Below, piece after piece: positions 27,260-35,653 of a DNA stretch of 56,680 bases. This stretch comes from Clostridia bacterium (lineage in GTDB: Bacteria > Bacillota > Clostridia > Oscillospirales > CAG-272). A model generated the notes under the pieces. That model ran no database searches. It was not told the DNA's origin and saw only the letters and a list, made by a program, of their open reading frames with translations. The stretch covers positions 1 to 56,680 of the forward strand of contig JAGATD010000059.1 in NCBI GenBank assembly GCA_017621415.1, given 5' to 3'. The translations under genes and the position numbers were made by a program. Within the stretch, counting starts at the first letter, position 1. Every line of letters starts with the position of its first letter.

Positions 27260-29446
27260 TTATTCTCTTATAAGCTGCTGGCGCAGTCTTCTGAGAAGAG
27301 TTGATTTATCAAGCTCGGTTTTAGAGGAGGTGTAATGAATGTTAAAGCTGTAAACCTCCTCCTCGGTCTCGGTTATTGAAACAAGGTTAAGCTCCATAAA
27401 GACCATAATAATCACCTTAAGCTTTGCATACCCGATTTTAGGAAGACTGCCATCACCGTTAAACCTTGATGTTATGTCTCTGTGAGAGAGGGAGCTCTGC
27501 CCCGCTCTCTGAGCGCCGAGCATAAATTTGTAAACCGCGGCAAAGTCATCACGCGCGGGAAGTATTCCCTCACTTTCATAGAACCTTGCGCCGCCGCGTA
27601 TCTCCTCAAATCTCTTTCTCTCAGCTTCGAAAAGCTTTTCCTGAGAGAGCGAATGCTTAAGGTCTCTTACAACAAGCTGAACAGACTCTCGCTCACCCCA
27701 CTCGTTTATATCAAGGTTAAAGAGGAGGTCTATCTTATCGCCTATGTAGAGTCCCAGCGACTCGGGAGAATTTGAGAAATACATAGCCGTAAGGGTGCTC
27801 TTGCCGTCAGAGACGGTGAGCTTTGTGTGCTTGCCCTCGCTGACACCCGAAATATCTACAAGCACAGCTCCGCGTAAAACAAGAACCGGCACAGGGTTTT
27901 CAACACCGTAGGGCTCAAGCATATTAAAGCCCTTAGCAAGCGCAAGATCAATATCCGAAAAGTCAATCTCGTAATCCGCCTCAATGCTGGGAACCATGTC
28001 CTCCTCGGAGAGATTGTTTCTTGCATACTCATTTATCTTTTGTCTGAACTCGGGCAGCCTCTCTCTTGTAACCGAAAGACCTGCCGCAAGCTCGTGGCCT
28101 CCGAATTTTGTAAGCTGGTCCGAGCAGTAGTAAAGGGCGTCAACAAGGTTAAGCCCCTTAATGCTTCTTCCGGAGCCCTTGCCTATGTCGTCGGGTGACG
28201 GCTCCCCCTCATTGCCCTCAAAGGACACAAGAATTGAGGGGCGGAAATATTTCTCGGTAATCCTTGAGGAAACAATACCTATAACACCGTGGTGCCAGCT
28301 GTCGGCATCAAGAACAATAACAGGGTCCTTGTCAATATCGCACTCCTCAATTTTGCTGTACGCTTCCTTCATTATCTTGTTTTCCTCAGCCTGGCGCTCC
28401 CTGTTTGCCTGGCAGAGCTGGAGGGCAATCTTCATCGCCTCATCTCTGTCCTCCGAGAGGAAAAGCTCAACCGCCATTTCGGCGCTTCTTATTCTGCCCG
28501 CCGCATTGATACGGGGAGCGATAGTATAGCCGATAAAGCCCGAGGTAATCTTTGTTTTTTTGCGCTTTTGGTGGCTTTTTAACTGATCGGACCTTGACTG
28601 AGCGGCATCAATAAGAGCCGCAAGACCCACTCTCGGTGTGTTCTCGATTTTATTAAGACCGAGGCGCACGATAATGCGGTTTTCATCCTTGATGGGCATA
28701 ACGTCGGCAATTGTACCTATAGCCACAAGGTCTGAATACTCGGAGAATATCTTCTCTGCCGCCTTAAGCCTCGTTTTACCAAGAATTAGCTCCTCATAGC
28801 CGCAAATAAGCTTAAATACAACTCCGACTCCCGCAAGCTCCTTAAAGGGATAGGGACAGTCGGGTCTGTGGGGATTTATTACCGCCGAGCACTCGGGAAT
28901 ATCGTCTCTGCACTCGTGGTGGTCGGTAACAATAAAATCAATGCCCTTTTCCTTTGCGTACTTTACCTCATCTATTGCGGTAATACCTGTATCAACGGTA
29001 ATTATAAGGGTAGTCCCCCCCTCGGCAATAGTGTCAATTGCAGAAACCGAAACACCGTAGCCCTCGCCGTTGCGGTTGGGAATATAGTAGTCTACATTCG
29101 CCGAAAGCGACTTAAGATAAAGGTAAAGGGTGCATACCGCGGTAACTCCGTCAACGTCATAATCACCGTAAACAGTTATCTTTTCTTTATTCCTTACAGC
29201 CTCGGCAATTCTCGCGGCGCCAAGGTCCATATCCTTCATTAACAGAGGGTTAACGAGCATCTCGCTCTCCATGTAAATAAAGGCCTTTGCCGATAATGCA
29301 TCCCTGTACCCGCGGTTGTAGAGCAGTCTTGCAACTATCGGGGATATTCCAAGCTCACGGGCGATAGAATTAACCTTTTCGTTAACCGAGCTGTCGCCCG
29401 ACGAACGGATTATCCAGTTCTTCTCCTTACTTTCGTTAATTTTCAT
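27260..29446 (-). CDS. recJ: Single-stranded-DNA-specific exonuclease RecJ
   Basis: The 728-residue 5'-3' exonuclease acts in recombination and mismatch and base-excision repair. It shows DHH-family motifs YGDYDVDGVTA and VTDHHECRDD, and the DHHA1 region with HGVIGIVSSRI and GGHELAAGLS, followed by an OB fold and a C-terminal extension of about 150 residues. I chose the ATG at 29446, which is followed by the usual KNWIIR opening; the frame is open to a TTG at 29578. The 135 bases between it and the preceding gene hold nothing I can name. Confidence 0.93.
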   Translation of the reverse strand: MKINESKEKNWIIRSSGDSSVNEKVNSIARELGISPIVARLLYNRGYRDALSAKAFIYMESEMLVNPLLMKDMDLGAARIAEAVRNKEKITVYGDYDVDGVTAVCTLYLYLKSLSANVDYYIPNRNGEGYGVSVSAIDTIAEGGTTLIITVDTGITAIDEVKYAKEKGIDFIVTDHHECRDDIPECSAVINPHRPDCPYPFKELAGVGVVFKLICGYEELILGKTRLKAAEKIFSEYSDLVAIGTIADVMPIKDENRIIVRLGLNKIENTPRVGLAALIDAAQSRSDQLKSHQKRKKTKITSGFIGYTIAPRINAAGRIRSAEMAVELFLSEDRDEAMKIALQLCQANRERQAEENKIMKEAYSKIEECDIDKDPVIVLDADSWHHGVIGIVSSRITEKYFRPSILVSFEGNEGEPSPDDIGKGSGRSIKGLNLVDALYYCSDQLTKFGGHELAAGLSVTRERLPEFRQKINEYARNNLSEEDMVPSIEADYEIDFSDIDLALAKGFNMLEPYGVENPVPVLVLRGAVLVDISGVSEGKHTKLTVSDGKSTLTAMYFSNSPESLGLYIGDKIDLLFNLDINEWGERESVQLVVRDLKHSLSQEKLFEAERKRFEEIRGGARFYESEGILPARDDFAAVYKFMLGAQRAGQSSLSHRDITSRFNGDGSLPKIGYAKLKVIIMVFMELNLVSITETEEEVYSFNIHYTSSKTELDKSTLLRRLRQQLIRE

Positions 29447-29581
29447 ATATTTTAACCTGAGTGGGATTTCTCCCGCCTTCCATTTAATAATCAACCCTGG
29501 GACCGAGCCCCGATTGCGGAGCTCGGTAATTTTATAGTCTTTGCGCTTTCGGAAGCCTATTAAAGAAGCCGTTTTCAAAGC

Positions 29582-31198
29582 TTATTTTAGAATAGGTGAA
29601 AATTCACGCATCAGGCACAGCGCCGTTTTAATGCCGTCAATGGATGCGCTCGTAATACCGCCTGCGTAGCCTGCGCCCTCGCCTGCGGGGTAAAGATTAA
29701 TAAAGCCTATGGCAAGGTGTGTATCCTTGTCACGAAGAATTCGCACAGGCGCGCTTGTTCGTGTTTCAGCACCTGTAAGCAGGGCATCGGCTGCCCCAAA
29801 GCCTTTTATTTTTTTGTCAAAATCGTAAAGCGCTCCCTTGATTCCCTCGGTAACAAAGCCGGGTAAATACTCCTCGGGGCGCGCGAGTCTGACTCCGCCC
29901 GACATATATGAGGGCAAAACCCTCTTTGGCTCTGCCTTTAATTCTCCCGAATAAAGGTCGCCTACGGTAATTATGGGTGCCGAATAGTCAGAGCCGCCCG
30001 CCCGAAATGCTCCTCGCTCGATTTTACGTTGAAATTCTATTGCCGAAAGAGGGGTTGCTCCGTAATCCTCCTTGCGGACAGAGACAACGACCGCAGAGTT
30101 TGAGTTTTCTTTATCTCTTGCGTTCTCGCTCATTCCGTTTACTACAACTCCGCCCTCCTCGCTGGCAGCGGCAACAACCTCACCGCCCGGGCACATGCAA
30201 AAGGTATAAACGCCTCTTGCCTTTGTATTGTATGAAAGTGTATATTCCGCATGACCCAAGGCGGGGTGCCCCGCAAAATCACCGTACATTGCCTTGTCAA
30301 TATCCTCTGCCCTGTGCTCGATACGCATTCCGACAGACATATCCTTTGCCACAACCGAAAATCCCTCGGAAATAAGAGTCTCGTACGTGTCTCTTGCGCT
30401 GTGGCCTATGGCAAGAATAACCGCCCCCGCGGGCAAAATTCCCCGTGATGTCTTTACTGCGCTGACAGCTCCGCCTGAGTGCACGGCAGAGAGAAATTTT
30501 GTGTTATAAAGCACTCTGCCGCCAAGCTCCTCAATGCGCCGAAGCATTTTTTCCACAATAACCGAGAGAATGTCGGTGCCTATATGAGGCTTTGCCACAA
30601 GGGAGATTTCCTCCGGAGCGCCAAACTCGATAAACCTATTCAAAACACAGCTTACAAGAGGGTCATTTACCCTTGTAACAAGCTTTCCGTCAGAGAATGT
30701 CCCGGCGCCCCCTGCGCCAAACTGTATATTTGTTTCGGGGTCAAGAATGCGGTAGGCTTTAAGCCTCTCAACAGCGGCTCTTCTCTCTTCAACCGAGCCG
30801 CCACGTTCAATAAGGGTTGGATTATAACCATTCTCGGCAAGCATAAGGGCGGCAAAAAGCCCCGCAGGACCCGAGCCCACAATTACAGGCGGAGCGCTGA
30901 GAGCCGATGTGCCGAATTTAAAGTCTATTTTTTCCTCGCCTACAAGCGACATTCCCTCTGCTAAAAGCCTTTTTTCATCAGGGATATTTTCGCAAAGGCA
31001 GGCTACCGAATAAACAAATTTGATATCCGATTTACGTCTTGCGTCAACACTGCGCCTAAAAATTGCGCAGCTTTCAGCCCTCGGTTTGATTCCGATTTTC
31101 TTAAGTCTTGACTCCGCAACCGAAAACGCCTCCTTATAAGAGGCGTTTATCGGCAGTTTTATGTTATTAACGATTACGGTGCCTGAGCGTTTACTCAT
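29582..31198 (-). CDS. FAD-dependent oxidoreductase (COG2509-type)
   Basis: The 538-residue flavoprotein has an N-terminal region of about 100 residues and a Rossmann FAD site PVIVGSGPAGLFAA (about 104-117), then GAGGAGTFSDGKL and the late IGFINLYPAGEGAGYAGG flavin-binding segment. Members of this family are called NAD(P)/FAD-dependent dehydrogenases but have no settled reaction. The ATG overlaps the stop of the 56-residue gene upstream (ATGA), showing that they are co-translated. Confidence 0.85.
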   Translation of the reverse strand: MSKRSGTVIVNNIKLPINASYKEAFSVAESRLKKIGIKPRAESCAIFRRSVDARRKSDIKFVYSVACLCENIPDEKRLLAEGMSLVGEEKIDFKFGTSALSAPPVIVGSGPAGLFAALMLAENGYNPTLIERGGSVEERRAAVERLKAYRILDPETNIQFGAGGAGTFSDGKLVTRVNDPLVSCVLNRFIEFGAPEEISLVAKPHIGTDILSVIVEKMLRRIEELGGRVLYNTKFLSAVHSGGAVSAVKTSRGILPAGAVILAIGHSARDTYETLISEGFSVVAKDMSVGMRIEHRAEDIDKAMYGDFAGHPALGHAEYTLSYNTKARGVYTFCMCPGGEVVAAASEEGGVVVNGMSENARDKENSNSAVVVSVRKEDYGATPLSAIEFQRKIERGAFRAGGSDYSAPIITVGDLYSGELKAEPKRVLPSYMSGGVRLARPEEYLPGFVTEGIKGALYDFDKKIKGFGAADALLTGAETRTSAPVRILRDKDTHLAIGFINLYPAGEGAGYAGGITSASIDGIKTALCLMREFSPILK

Positions 31199-31365
31199 AA
31201 CAAAGTACCGCTTGTAACATCGGAAACAAACGCCGTGACACCGTCAACCAAGGGAGTTGTGGCATCAATATATTTAACAACCAACCAAAAAAGTATCGCA
31301 ACAGCCAATGCCGCAATTACAGAAATTACGGTTCCGATTTTTTTATCTGTTAATTTGTTCTTCAT
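31195..31365 (-). CDS. 56-residue membrane micro-protein, CdaR-N-terminus-like
   Basis: The reading frame encodes 56 residues: a lysine-rich cytoplasmic start MKNKLTDKK, one membrane helix (about 11-30, ending ILFWLVV) and a short outside tail. GGAG stands 7 bases before the ATG, the gene begins 18 bases after cdaA, and its stop overlaps the next start (ATGA), which together make it a convincing gene. CdaR, the membrane regulator that usually follows cdaA, starts with a comparable helix but then has several YbbR domains; none exist here. It may be a reduced CdaR or an unrelated small membrane protein. That link is inference. Confidence 0.7.
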   Translation of the reverse strand: MKNKLTDKKIGTVISVIAALAVAILFWLVVKYIDATTPLVDGVTAFVSDVTSGTLL

Positions 31366-31383
31366 TTTAAAACTCCAAGCAAA

Positions 31384-32235
31384 TCAGTCATTCTCACCGC
31401 GGATAAGCTCCTTAATAAGCAGCTTTCTTAAGGTGTCGTTGGTAAAATTACGTGTAAGCTCGGCATCCATAGCAACCGAAACTATTCCCGTCTCCTCAGA
31501 GACAACAACAACAATAGCGTCGTTAGCCTCTGTCAATCCTATGGCGGCTCTGTGTCGGGTTCCGAGCTCCTGCTCAACAGATGCGCGCCTTGTCAAAGGA
31601 AGAATACATGCCGCGGCAGCTATACGGCCGTTATCGATAACCACAGCACCGTCGTGCAAAGGCGACTTATCATAAAAGAGATTTCGGATAAGAGTGTCGG
31701 AAATATCCGCGTTTATCTCGGTACCCGTGTGGATAATCTCATCAAGACTCATATTTCTCGAAATAACGATAAGCGCGCCGGTCTTCTGCATCGAGAGAAT
31801 GTGCACCGCCTTGCAGATAGCGTCAATCGCCTTGTACTGAATGCGGTTAGACTCACCGCCGTCGCCAAACCCGCGAATACTGTTTATAGAGCCGGAGCCA
31901 ACCTTTTCAAGCAGCTCGCGTATCTCAGGCTGGAAGATAATAACGATGGCAATAGCACCGATCTGAAAAACACCAGAGAGAATATATTTAGTACCCGTAA
32001 GGTCGAACAAAGAGGCAAGAACAAGAATAATAAAGCATATAACTATGCCGAAAATAAGCGCTCCCGCCCTCTTGTGAATAATGTATTTAAAAATAAAAGC
32101 GAAAAATATGGTTAAAAGCAGTATATCAATCGTATCAACAATCGGATTAAAATCTGAAAAAGCATTTTTAGCGAACTCAAAAAACGATTTGATATAATCG
32201 GCAAATGAGCCGCCCGCCTGAAGCAAACCGAACAT
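31384..32235 (-). CDS. cdaA: Diadenylate cyclase CdaA
   Basis: The 283-residue enzyme makes c-di-AMP from two ATP. Three membrane helices (about 30-100) precede the DAC domain with the catalytic PLHDGAVVI (about 191-199) and GTRHRAAIG (about 225-233) motifs. The ATG at 32235 is preferred to two upstream ATGs because AAGGA stands 8 bases ahead of it. It heads a unit with the micro-gene, the flavoprotein and perhaps recJ-relA-dtd-hemZ. Confidence 0.93.
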   Translation of the reverse strand: MFGLLQAGGSFADYIKSFFEFAKNAFSDFNPIVDTIDILLLTIFFAFIFKYIIHKRAGALIFGIVICFIILVLASLFDLTGTKYILSGVFQIGAIAIVIIFQPEIRELLEKVGSGSINSIRGFGDGGESNRIQYKAIDAICKAVHILSMQKTGALIVISRNMSLDEIIHTGTEINADISDTLIRNLFYDKSPLHDGAVVIDNGRIAAAACILPLTRRASVEQELGTRHRAAIGLTEANDAIVVVVSEETGIVSVAMDAELTRNFTNDTLRKLLIKELIRGEND

Positions 32236-32288
32236 AATATGCATCCTTTCATCAACATTAAAATAAATGCGCAAAATTTAACAGATAT

Positions 32289-32317
32289 ATTATAGCACAT
32301 CAATTTATAAATTTCAA
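32289..32317 (-). promoter_or_regulatory. Promoter of cdaA
   Basis: TTGAAA (32312-32317, minus) and TATAAT (32289-32294) are 17 bases apart, about 50 bases ahead of the start codon. Confidence 0.75.
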
Positions 32318-32378
32318 GGGGCTGAAAAAACAATTTAATAATATTAAAGAAATGTTTCACAAATATTCTGTTTTGCTA

Positions 32379-32407
32379 TTGACAAACAGACAAAAATATC
32401 ATATAAT
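32379..32407 (+). promoter_or_regulatory. Promoter of the Crp/Fnr-ABC operon
   Basis: Consensus TTGACA (32379-32384) and TATAAT (32402-32407) have a 17-base spacer. Transcription would start near 32414, inside the palindrome at 32408-32423. Confidence 0.85.
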
Positions 32408-32423
32408 TGTATCAAATGATACA
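32408..32423 (+). promoter_or_regulatory. Palindromic operator-like site over the start point
   Basis: TGTATCA-AA-TGATACA is a perfect 7+7 bp inverted repeat that begins next to the -10 box and covers the predicted +1. It is well placed for repression, perhaps by the Crp/Fnr-type product of the gene just downstream. It does not match the CRP or FNR consensus half sites exactly. Confidence 0.6.
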
Positions 32424-32438
32424 CTTTTTAGAGGTGAA

Positions 32439-33098
32439 ATGGAAATTAATTACAAATTATTAGACAGCATTTTCCTCTTTGACGGTCTTTGTGAAGGGGA
32501 TAAAAAAAGAATATCCGATAACTTAAGCCCAAGGGTGCGCGAATATCACCGAGGCGAGCTTATATTTTCGGGTGAAAGCGCTGAAAAATGCGTTGGCTTT
32601 GTGCTCTCCGGTGAATGTGAGGTCAGGCGAACCAGAGAGGACGATTTTGTCATTTTAAACACTCTTACCAAGGGCTCAAGCTTCGGCATTCTCTCGGTCT
32701 TTGCTGCCGACGATGAGTTCCCTACTTTGATTTTCGCAAGAAAAAACGCGGCAGTCTTGTTTTTCTCGGATTTTGAGATAAAAAGCTTGGTTGAAGAGTA
32801 TCCAAAAATTTCTCTTAATGTTATTGACTTTCTCTCAAAGCGAATTATCTTCCTAAATAAAAAAATTGCCACCTACTCAGGCGGCTCTGTTAACGAAAAG
32901 CTTTCCTCATATCTGTATACAAAGTACCTCTCCGAGGGCGACGAGTTTCCCCTTAACTGTAAAAGGTGCTCGGAGGCTCTCGGTGTCGGCAGAGCTTCTG
33001 TATACCGCGCCCTCGAAGCACTGGCAAGCGGAGGGATTATTACCTTTAATGATAAAAAAATAAAAATAAATGACCCAAGCGGGCTCGAAAGGAATTAA
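32439..33098 (+). CDS. Crp/Fnr family transcriptional regulator
   Basis: The 219-residue protein has a cyclic-nucleotide-binding-type beta barrel (about 10-120), a dimerisation helix and a C-terminal winged helix-turn-helix with the recognition region SEALGVGRASVYRALEAL (about 182-199). No cysteine set for an iron-sulfur cluster is evident. The ATG at 32439 follows AGAGGTGA directly; the frame is open upstream over the promoter, so earlier starts are not credible. It precedes the importer genes by 4 bases and probably controls them. Confidence 0.85.
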   Translation: MEINYKLLDSIFLFDGLCEGDKKRISDNLSPRVREYHRGELIFSGESAEKCVGFVLSGECEVRRTREDDFVILNTLTKGSSFGILSVFAADDEFPTLIFARKNAAVLFFSDFEIKSLVEEYPKISLNVIDFLSKRIIFLNKKIATYSGGSVNEKLSSYLYTKYLSEGDEFPLNCKRCSEALGVGRASVYRALEALASGGIITFNDKKIKINDPSGLERN

Positions 33099-33102
33099 AA
33101 AA

Positions 33103-34077
33103 ATGAAAAAAATCATCGCAACACTCTTACTTCTCACAATGGCTCTCTTCGCCTTTGGCTCATGCCAGCCCGAAGAAAATGAGCAAACAAAAATCCGCAT
33201 AGGCTACATGTCAGGTCCTACCGGAATGGGAATGGCAAAGCTTATTCACGATAACGGTGGAATCGCGGGAAACAACAAATACGAGTTTAAGTCTTACACA
33301 GACTCCGCTCTTGCAAAAGCAGACCTTACAAAGGGAGATATTGACATAATCTGCATTCCGACAAACGAGGCTCTTGCCTACTACAATACCGCGGACAAAA
33401 ATGTACGAGTACTTGCGGTAAACTGTCTCAACTCTCTTTATGTAATTACAAACGAAGAAACCGCTCCGGCATCTCTTGCCGACCTTGAGGGCAAAACCAT
33501 TTACACCTGCAAGAACGGAACACCTAAAATCATTCTTGATTACATCATTAATGCTCTTGAACTAAATATCACAGTTTCTACCAACATAAACGGAACGGAT
33601 ATGAATAAGCCAGCTGATGTAAGCGCGCAGGTTATTGCGGGAACGCTTCCCTATGCTGTTATCCCCGAGCCGATAATTACATCTTCAATGCTTCAGAACA
33701 ATAGCTACAAGGTTGCGATAGACCTTGCTGATGAATGGGCAAAAATACCCGCTCTTACAAACACTCCCGTTGCTATGGGCTGTGTTGTATCAACCAAGGA
33801 CTTCATCGAGAATAACAAGGCATCGCTTGATGCCTTTCTCGCGGAATATAAGTCATCTATCGAATTTGTTTCAAACAAGGAAAATCTTGAAACAGCAGCA
33901 AATTATGTGGCAGAAGCAGGAATAATGGCAAAAGCTGCCCCCGCAAAAAAAGCATTGGCAAACCTTGGGGATGCTATCGCATATATCGACGGAGCGGAAA
34001 TGAAAACAACCCTCAACGCCTTTTACAAGGCCATAGGAATGCCTAATCCTGTTGATGAATTCTACTATGCTAAGTAA
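33103..34077 (+). CDS. ABC transporter substrate-binding lipoprotein (NitT/TauT-like)
   Basis: The 324-residue protein begins with a lipoprotein signal peptide (MKKIIATLLLL... ending FAFGSC at about residue 20), then an NMT1/SsuA-like binding fold opening IRIGYMSGPTGMGMAKL. Such proteins deliver nitrate-, sulfonate- or pyrimidine-like compounds; the GPTG opening does not settle the substrate. The ATG at 33103 has AAAGGAA 8 bases upstream. It overlaps the permease gene. Confidence 0.85.
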   Translation: MKKIIATLLLLTMALFAFGSCQPEENEQTKIRIGYMSGPTGMGMAKLIHDNGGIAGNNKYEFKSYTDSALAKADLTKGDIDIICIPTNEALAYYNTADKNVRVLAVNCLNSLYVITNEETAPASLADLEGKTIYTCKNGTPKIILDYIINALELNITVSTNINGTDMNKPADVSAQVIAGTLPYAVIPEPIITSSMLQNNSYKVAIDLADEWAKIPALTNTPVAMGCVVSTKDFIENNKASLDAFLAEYKSSIEFVSNKENLETAANYVAEAGIMAKAAPAKKALANLGDAIAYIDGAEMKTTLNAFYKAIGMPNPVDEFYYAK

Positions 34078-34834
34078 GATTAAGGATTTTTCGCTCAGAT
34101 TAATATTTCCATTATTCTTTTGGCTTTGTGTGTGGCAGATTTTGGCTGTAATTGTTAACAGGTCTTTCTTTCTGCCAACAGTGCCCGAAACAATGAAGGC
34201 TCTTTTTGATATTCTAAGGTCTGAAAGATTCTTAATAACAGTCTTTATGACTCTATTTAGGATTATTTTCGGTCTGGTTATCGGAATTTTTCTCGGAATA
34301 GTTCTCGGTATTGCATCATACAAGTCAAAAATTGTTTATTCTCTCTTTTCTCCCGCGCTTTCGGTAATAAAAGCTACCCCTGTTGCATCAATTATAATTC
34401 TTCTTTGGATTTCCCTAAGCGGAGATATGCTCTCTGTGCTGATAGCTCTCCTTATGGTGCTGCCGATAATTTGGCAAAATGTCTATGACGGTCTCACGGC
34501 TGTGAACAGAGAGCTCTCGGAGATTGCATTTTCCTATGAATTCTCTTTTATGAAAAAAATGAGAATTCTTGTTATGCCAACCCTTTCTGATTTTCTTGTT
34601 CCTGCGGTAATAACCGCGACAGGTCTTGCTTTCAAGTCCGAAATTGCGGCAGAAATCATTGCGGGAGTCAGAGATTCCATAGGACAGATGATTTATCACT
34701 CAAAGGATGCATATGATACAGCGGCGGTCTTTGCATGGACTGCCATCGGAGTATTTTTCAGCTTAGTTTTTGAAAAATTGATAAGACTTGTCCTTTCTGG
34801 GTTTAAAAAGAGAAAAAAAGAGGGTGAACTATGA
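34055..34834 (+). CDS. ABC transporter permease (NitT/TauT-like)
   Basis: The ~259-residue protein has six hydrophobic segments and a binding-protein-dependent transport motif near residue 150 (ELSEIAFSYEFS, the EAA loop). It forms the membrane channel of the importer. The start is uncertain: ATGs at 34055 and 34067 both overlap the end of the preceding gene, and neither has a strong ribosome binding site, so coupling is likely. Its stop overlaps the ATPase start (ATGA). Confidence 0.85.
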   Translation: MNSTMLSKIKDFSLRLIFPLFFWLCVWQILAVIVNRSFFLPTVPETMKALFDILRSERFLITVFMTLFRIIFGLVIGIFLGIVLGIASYKSKIVYSLFSPALSVIKATPVASIIILLWISLSGDMLSVLIALLMVLPIIWQNVYDGLTAVNRELSEIAFSYEFSFMKKMRILVMPTLSDFLVPAVITATGLAFKSEIAAEIIAGVRDSIGQMIYHSKDAYDTAAVFAWTAIGVFFSLVFEKLIRLVLSGFKKRKKEGEL

Positions 34835-35415
34835 GTCTGAAAATAAAAAACATATGCAAAAGCTTTGATAAAAGAAAGATTTTTGAGAATTTTTCTCTTG
34901 AGCTTCCCGATAAACGTGTATTCCTGCTCTCCGGCGAGAGCGGTGTGGGAAAAACCACGCTTTTACGTATGATTTCGGGGCTTGATACCAAATTTTCAGG
35001 CGAAATCTCGGGCGGAGGTGTAAAAAACTGCTCGATTGCTTTCCAGGAATACCGCCTTTTCCCCGAGCTTTCGGCTCTAAATAATGTCATTTTAGCAAAC
35101 TATGACAAAAAAACTGCCGAAAACGAAAAGGAAGCAAAGGAAATGTTAATTTCCTTAGGCTTTAATGAGGATGACCTGAATCTCCACCCCGCGGAGCTCT
35201 CAGGCGGCATGAAGCAAAGAGTCTCTCTAGCCAGAGCTTTCTTGAGAAAAGCCCCTATATTGCTTCTTGACGAGCCTACAAAGGAGCTTGACGAGGAAAA
35301 CGCAAAAAAAGCGCTTTCCAGGATAAAAAGCGAGGCAGAATCAAGACTCGTTCTCGCAGTCAGCCACAGGCAAGAGGATGCGGAGCTTCTCGGGGCCGAA
35401 ATAATAAAAATTTAA
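34831..35415 (+). CDS. ABC transporter ATP-binding protein
   Basis: The 194-residue ATPase has Walker A GESGVGKTT (about 35-43), Q-loop AFQEYRLFPE, signature LSGGMKQR (about 120-127), Walker B ILLLDEPT and the switch histidine in AVSHRQED. It is short for its family (usually about 240), ending soon after the H-loop. It powers the importer encoded just upstream. Confidence 0.9.
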   Translation: MSLKIKNICKSFDKRKIFENFSLELPDKRVFLLSGESGVGKTTLLRMISGLDTKFSGEISGGGVKNCSIAFQEYRLFPELSALNNVILANYDKKTAENEKEAKEMLISLGFNEDDLNLHPAELSGGMKQRVSLARAFLRKAPILLLDEPTKELDEENAKKALSRIKSEAESRLVLAVSHRQEDAELLGAEIIKI

Positions 35416-35431
35416 TTGTTTATCAAGCAGA

Positions 35432-35469
35432 TAGCCGTAAGACTTGTAAGTTCGATTGCCTTACGGCTA
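35432..35469. other. Intergenic hairpin with 10 bp stem
   Basis: TAGCCGTAAG (35432-35441) pairs perfectly with CTTACGGCTA (35460-35469) around an 18-base loop. No T run follows, so it is not a standard terminator. The rest of the interval 35416-35653 holds a terminator and a promoter. Confidence 0.5.
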
Positions 35470-35502
35470 ACCAACGGTCGCCATAAAAATTACTTACTTT
35501 TA

Positions 35503-35532
35503 CTGCCCGACAAAAGCTCGGGCAGTTTTTTT
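35503..35532 (+). terminator. Terminator of the ABC importer operon
   Basis: CTGCCCGA (35503-35510) pairs with TCGGGCAG (35518-35525), followed by seven T residues. Confidence 0.9.
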
Positions 35533-35583
35533 GATAATATGAATGAAAATCATTCAAAGCCTCATTAATTTGATAAAAACCAC

Positions 35584-35612
35584 TTGCAAAATCTTTTAAA
35601 ATATGCTATTAT
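35584..35612 (+). promoter_or_regulatory. Promoter of the RpiR gene
   Basis: TTGCAA (35584-35589) and TATTAT (35607-35612) are 17 bases apart, about 40 bases ahead of the start codon. Confidence 0.6.
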
Positions 35613-35653
35613 TAAATTTGGGCCTGTCCCAAAGAAAAACAGTGAGGTGCTGT

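Noticed and set aside
35432..35469. tRNA-like or terminator element
   Set aside because: A GTTCGATTGC string resembles a T loop, but there is no cloverleaf or CCA end, and no T run follows the stem.
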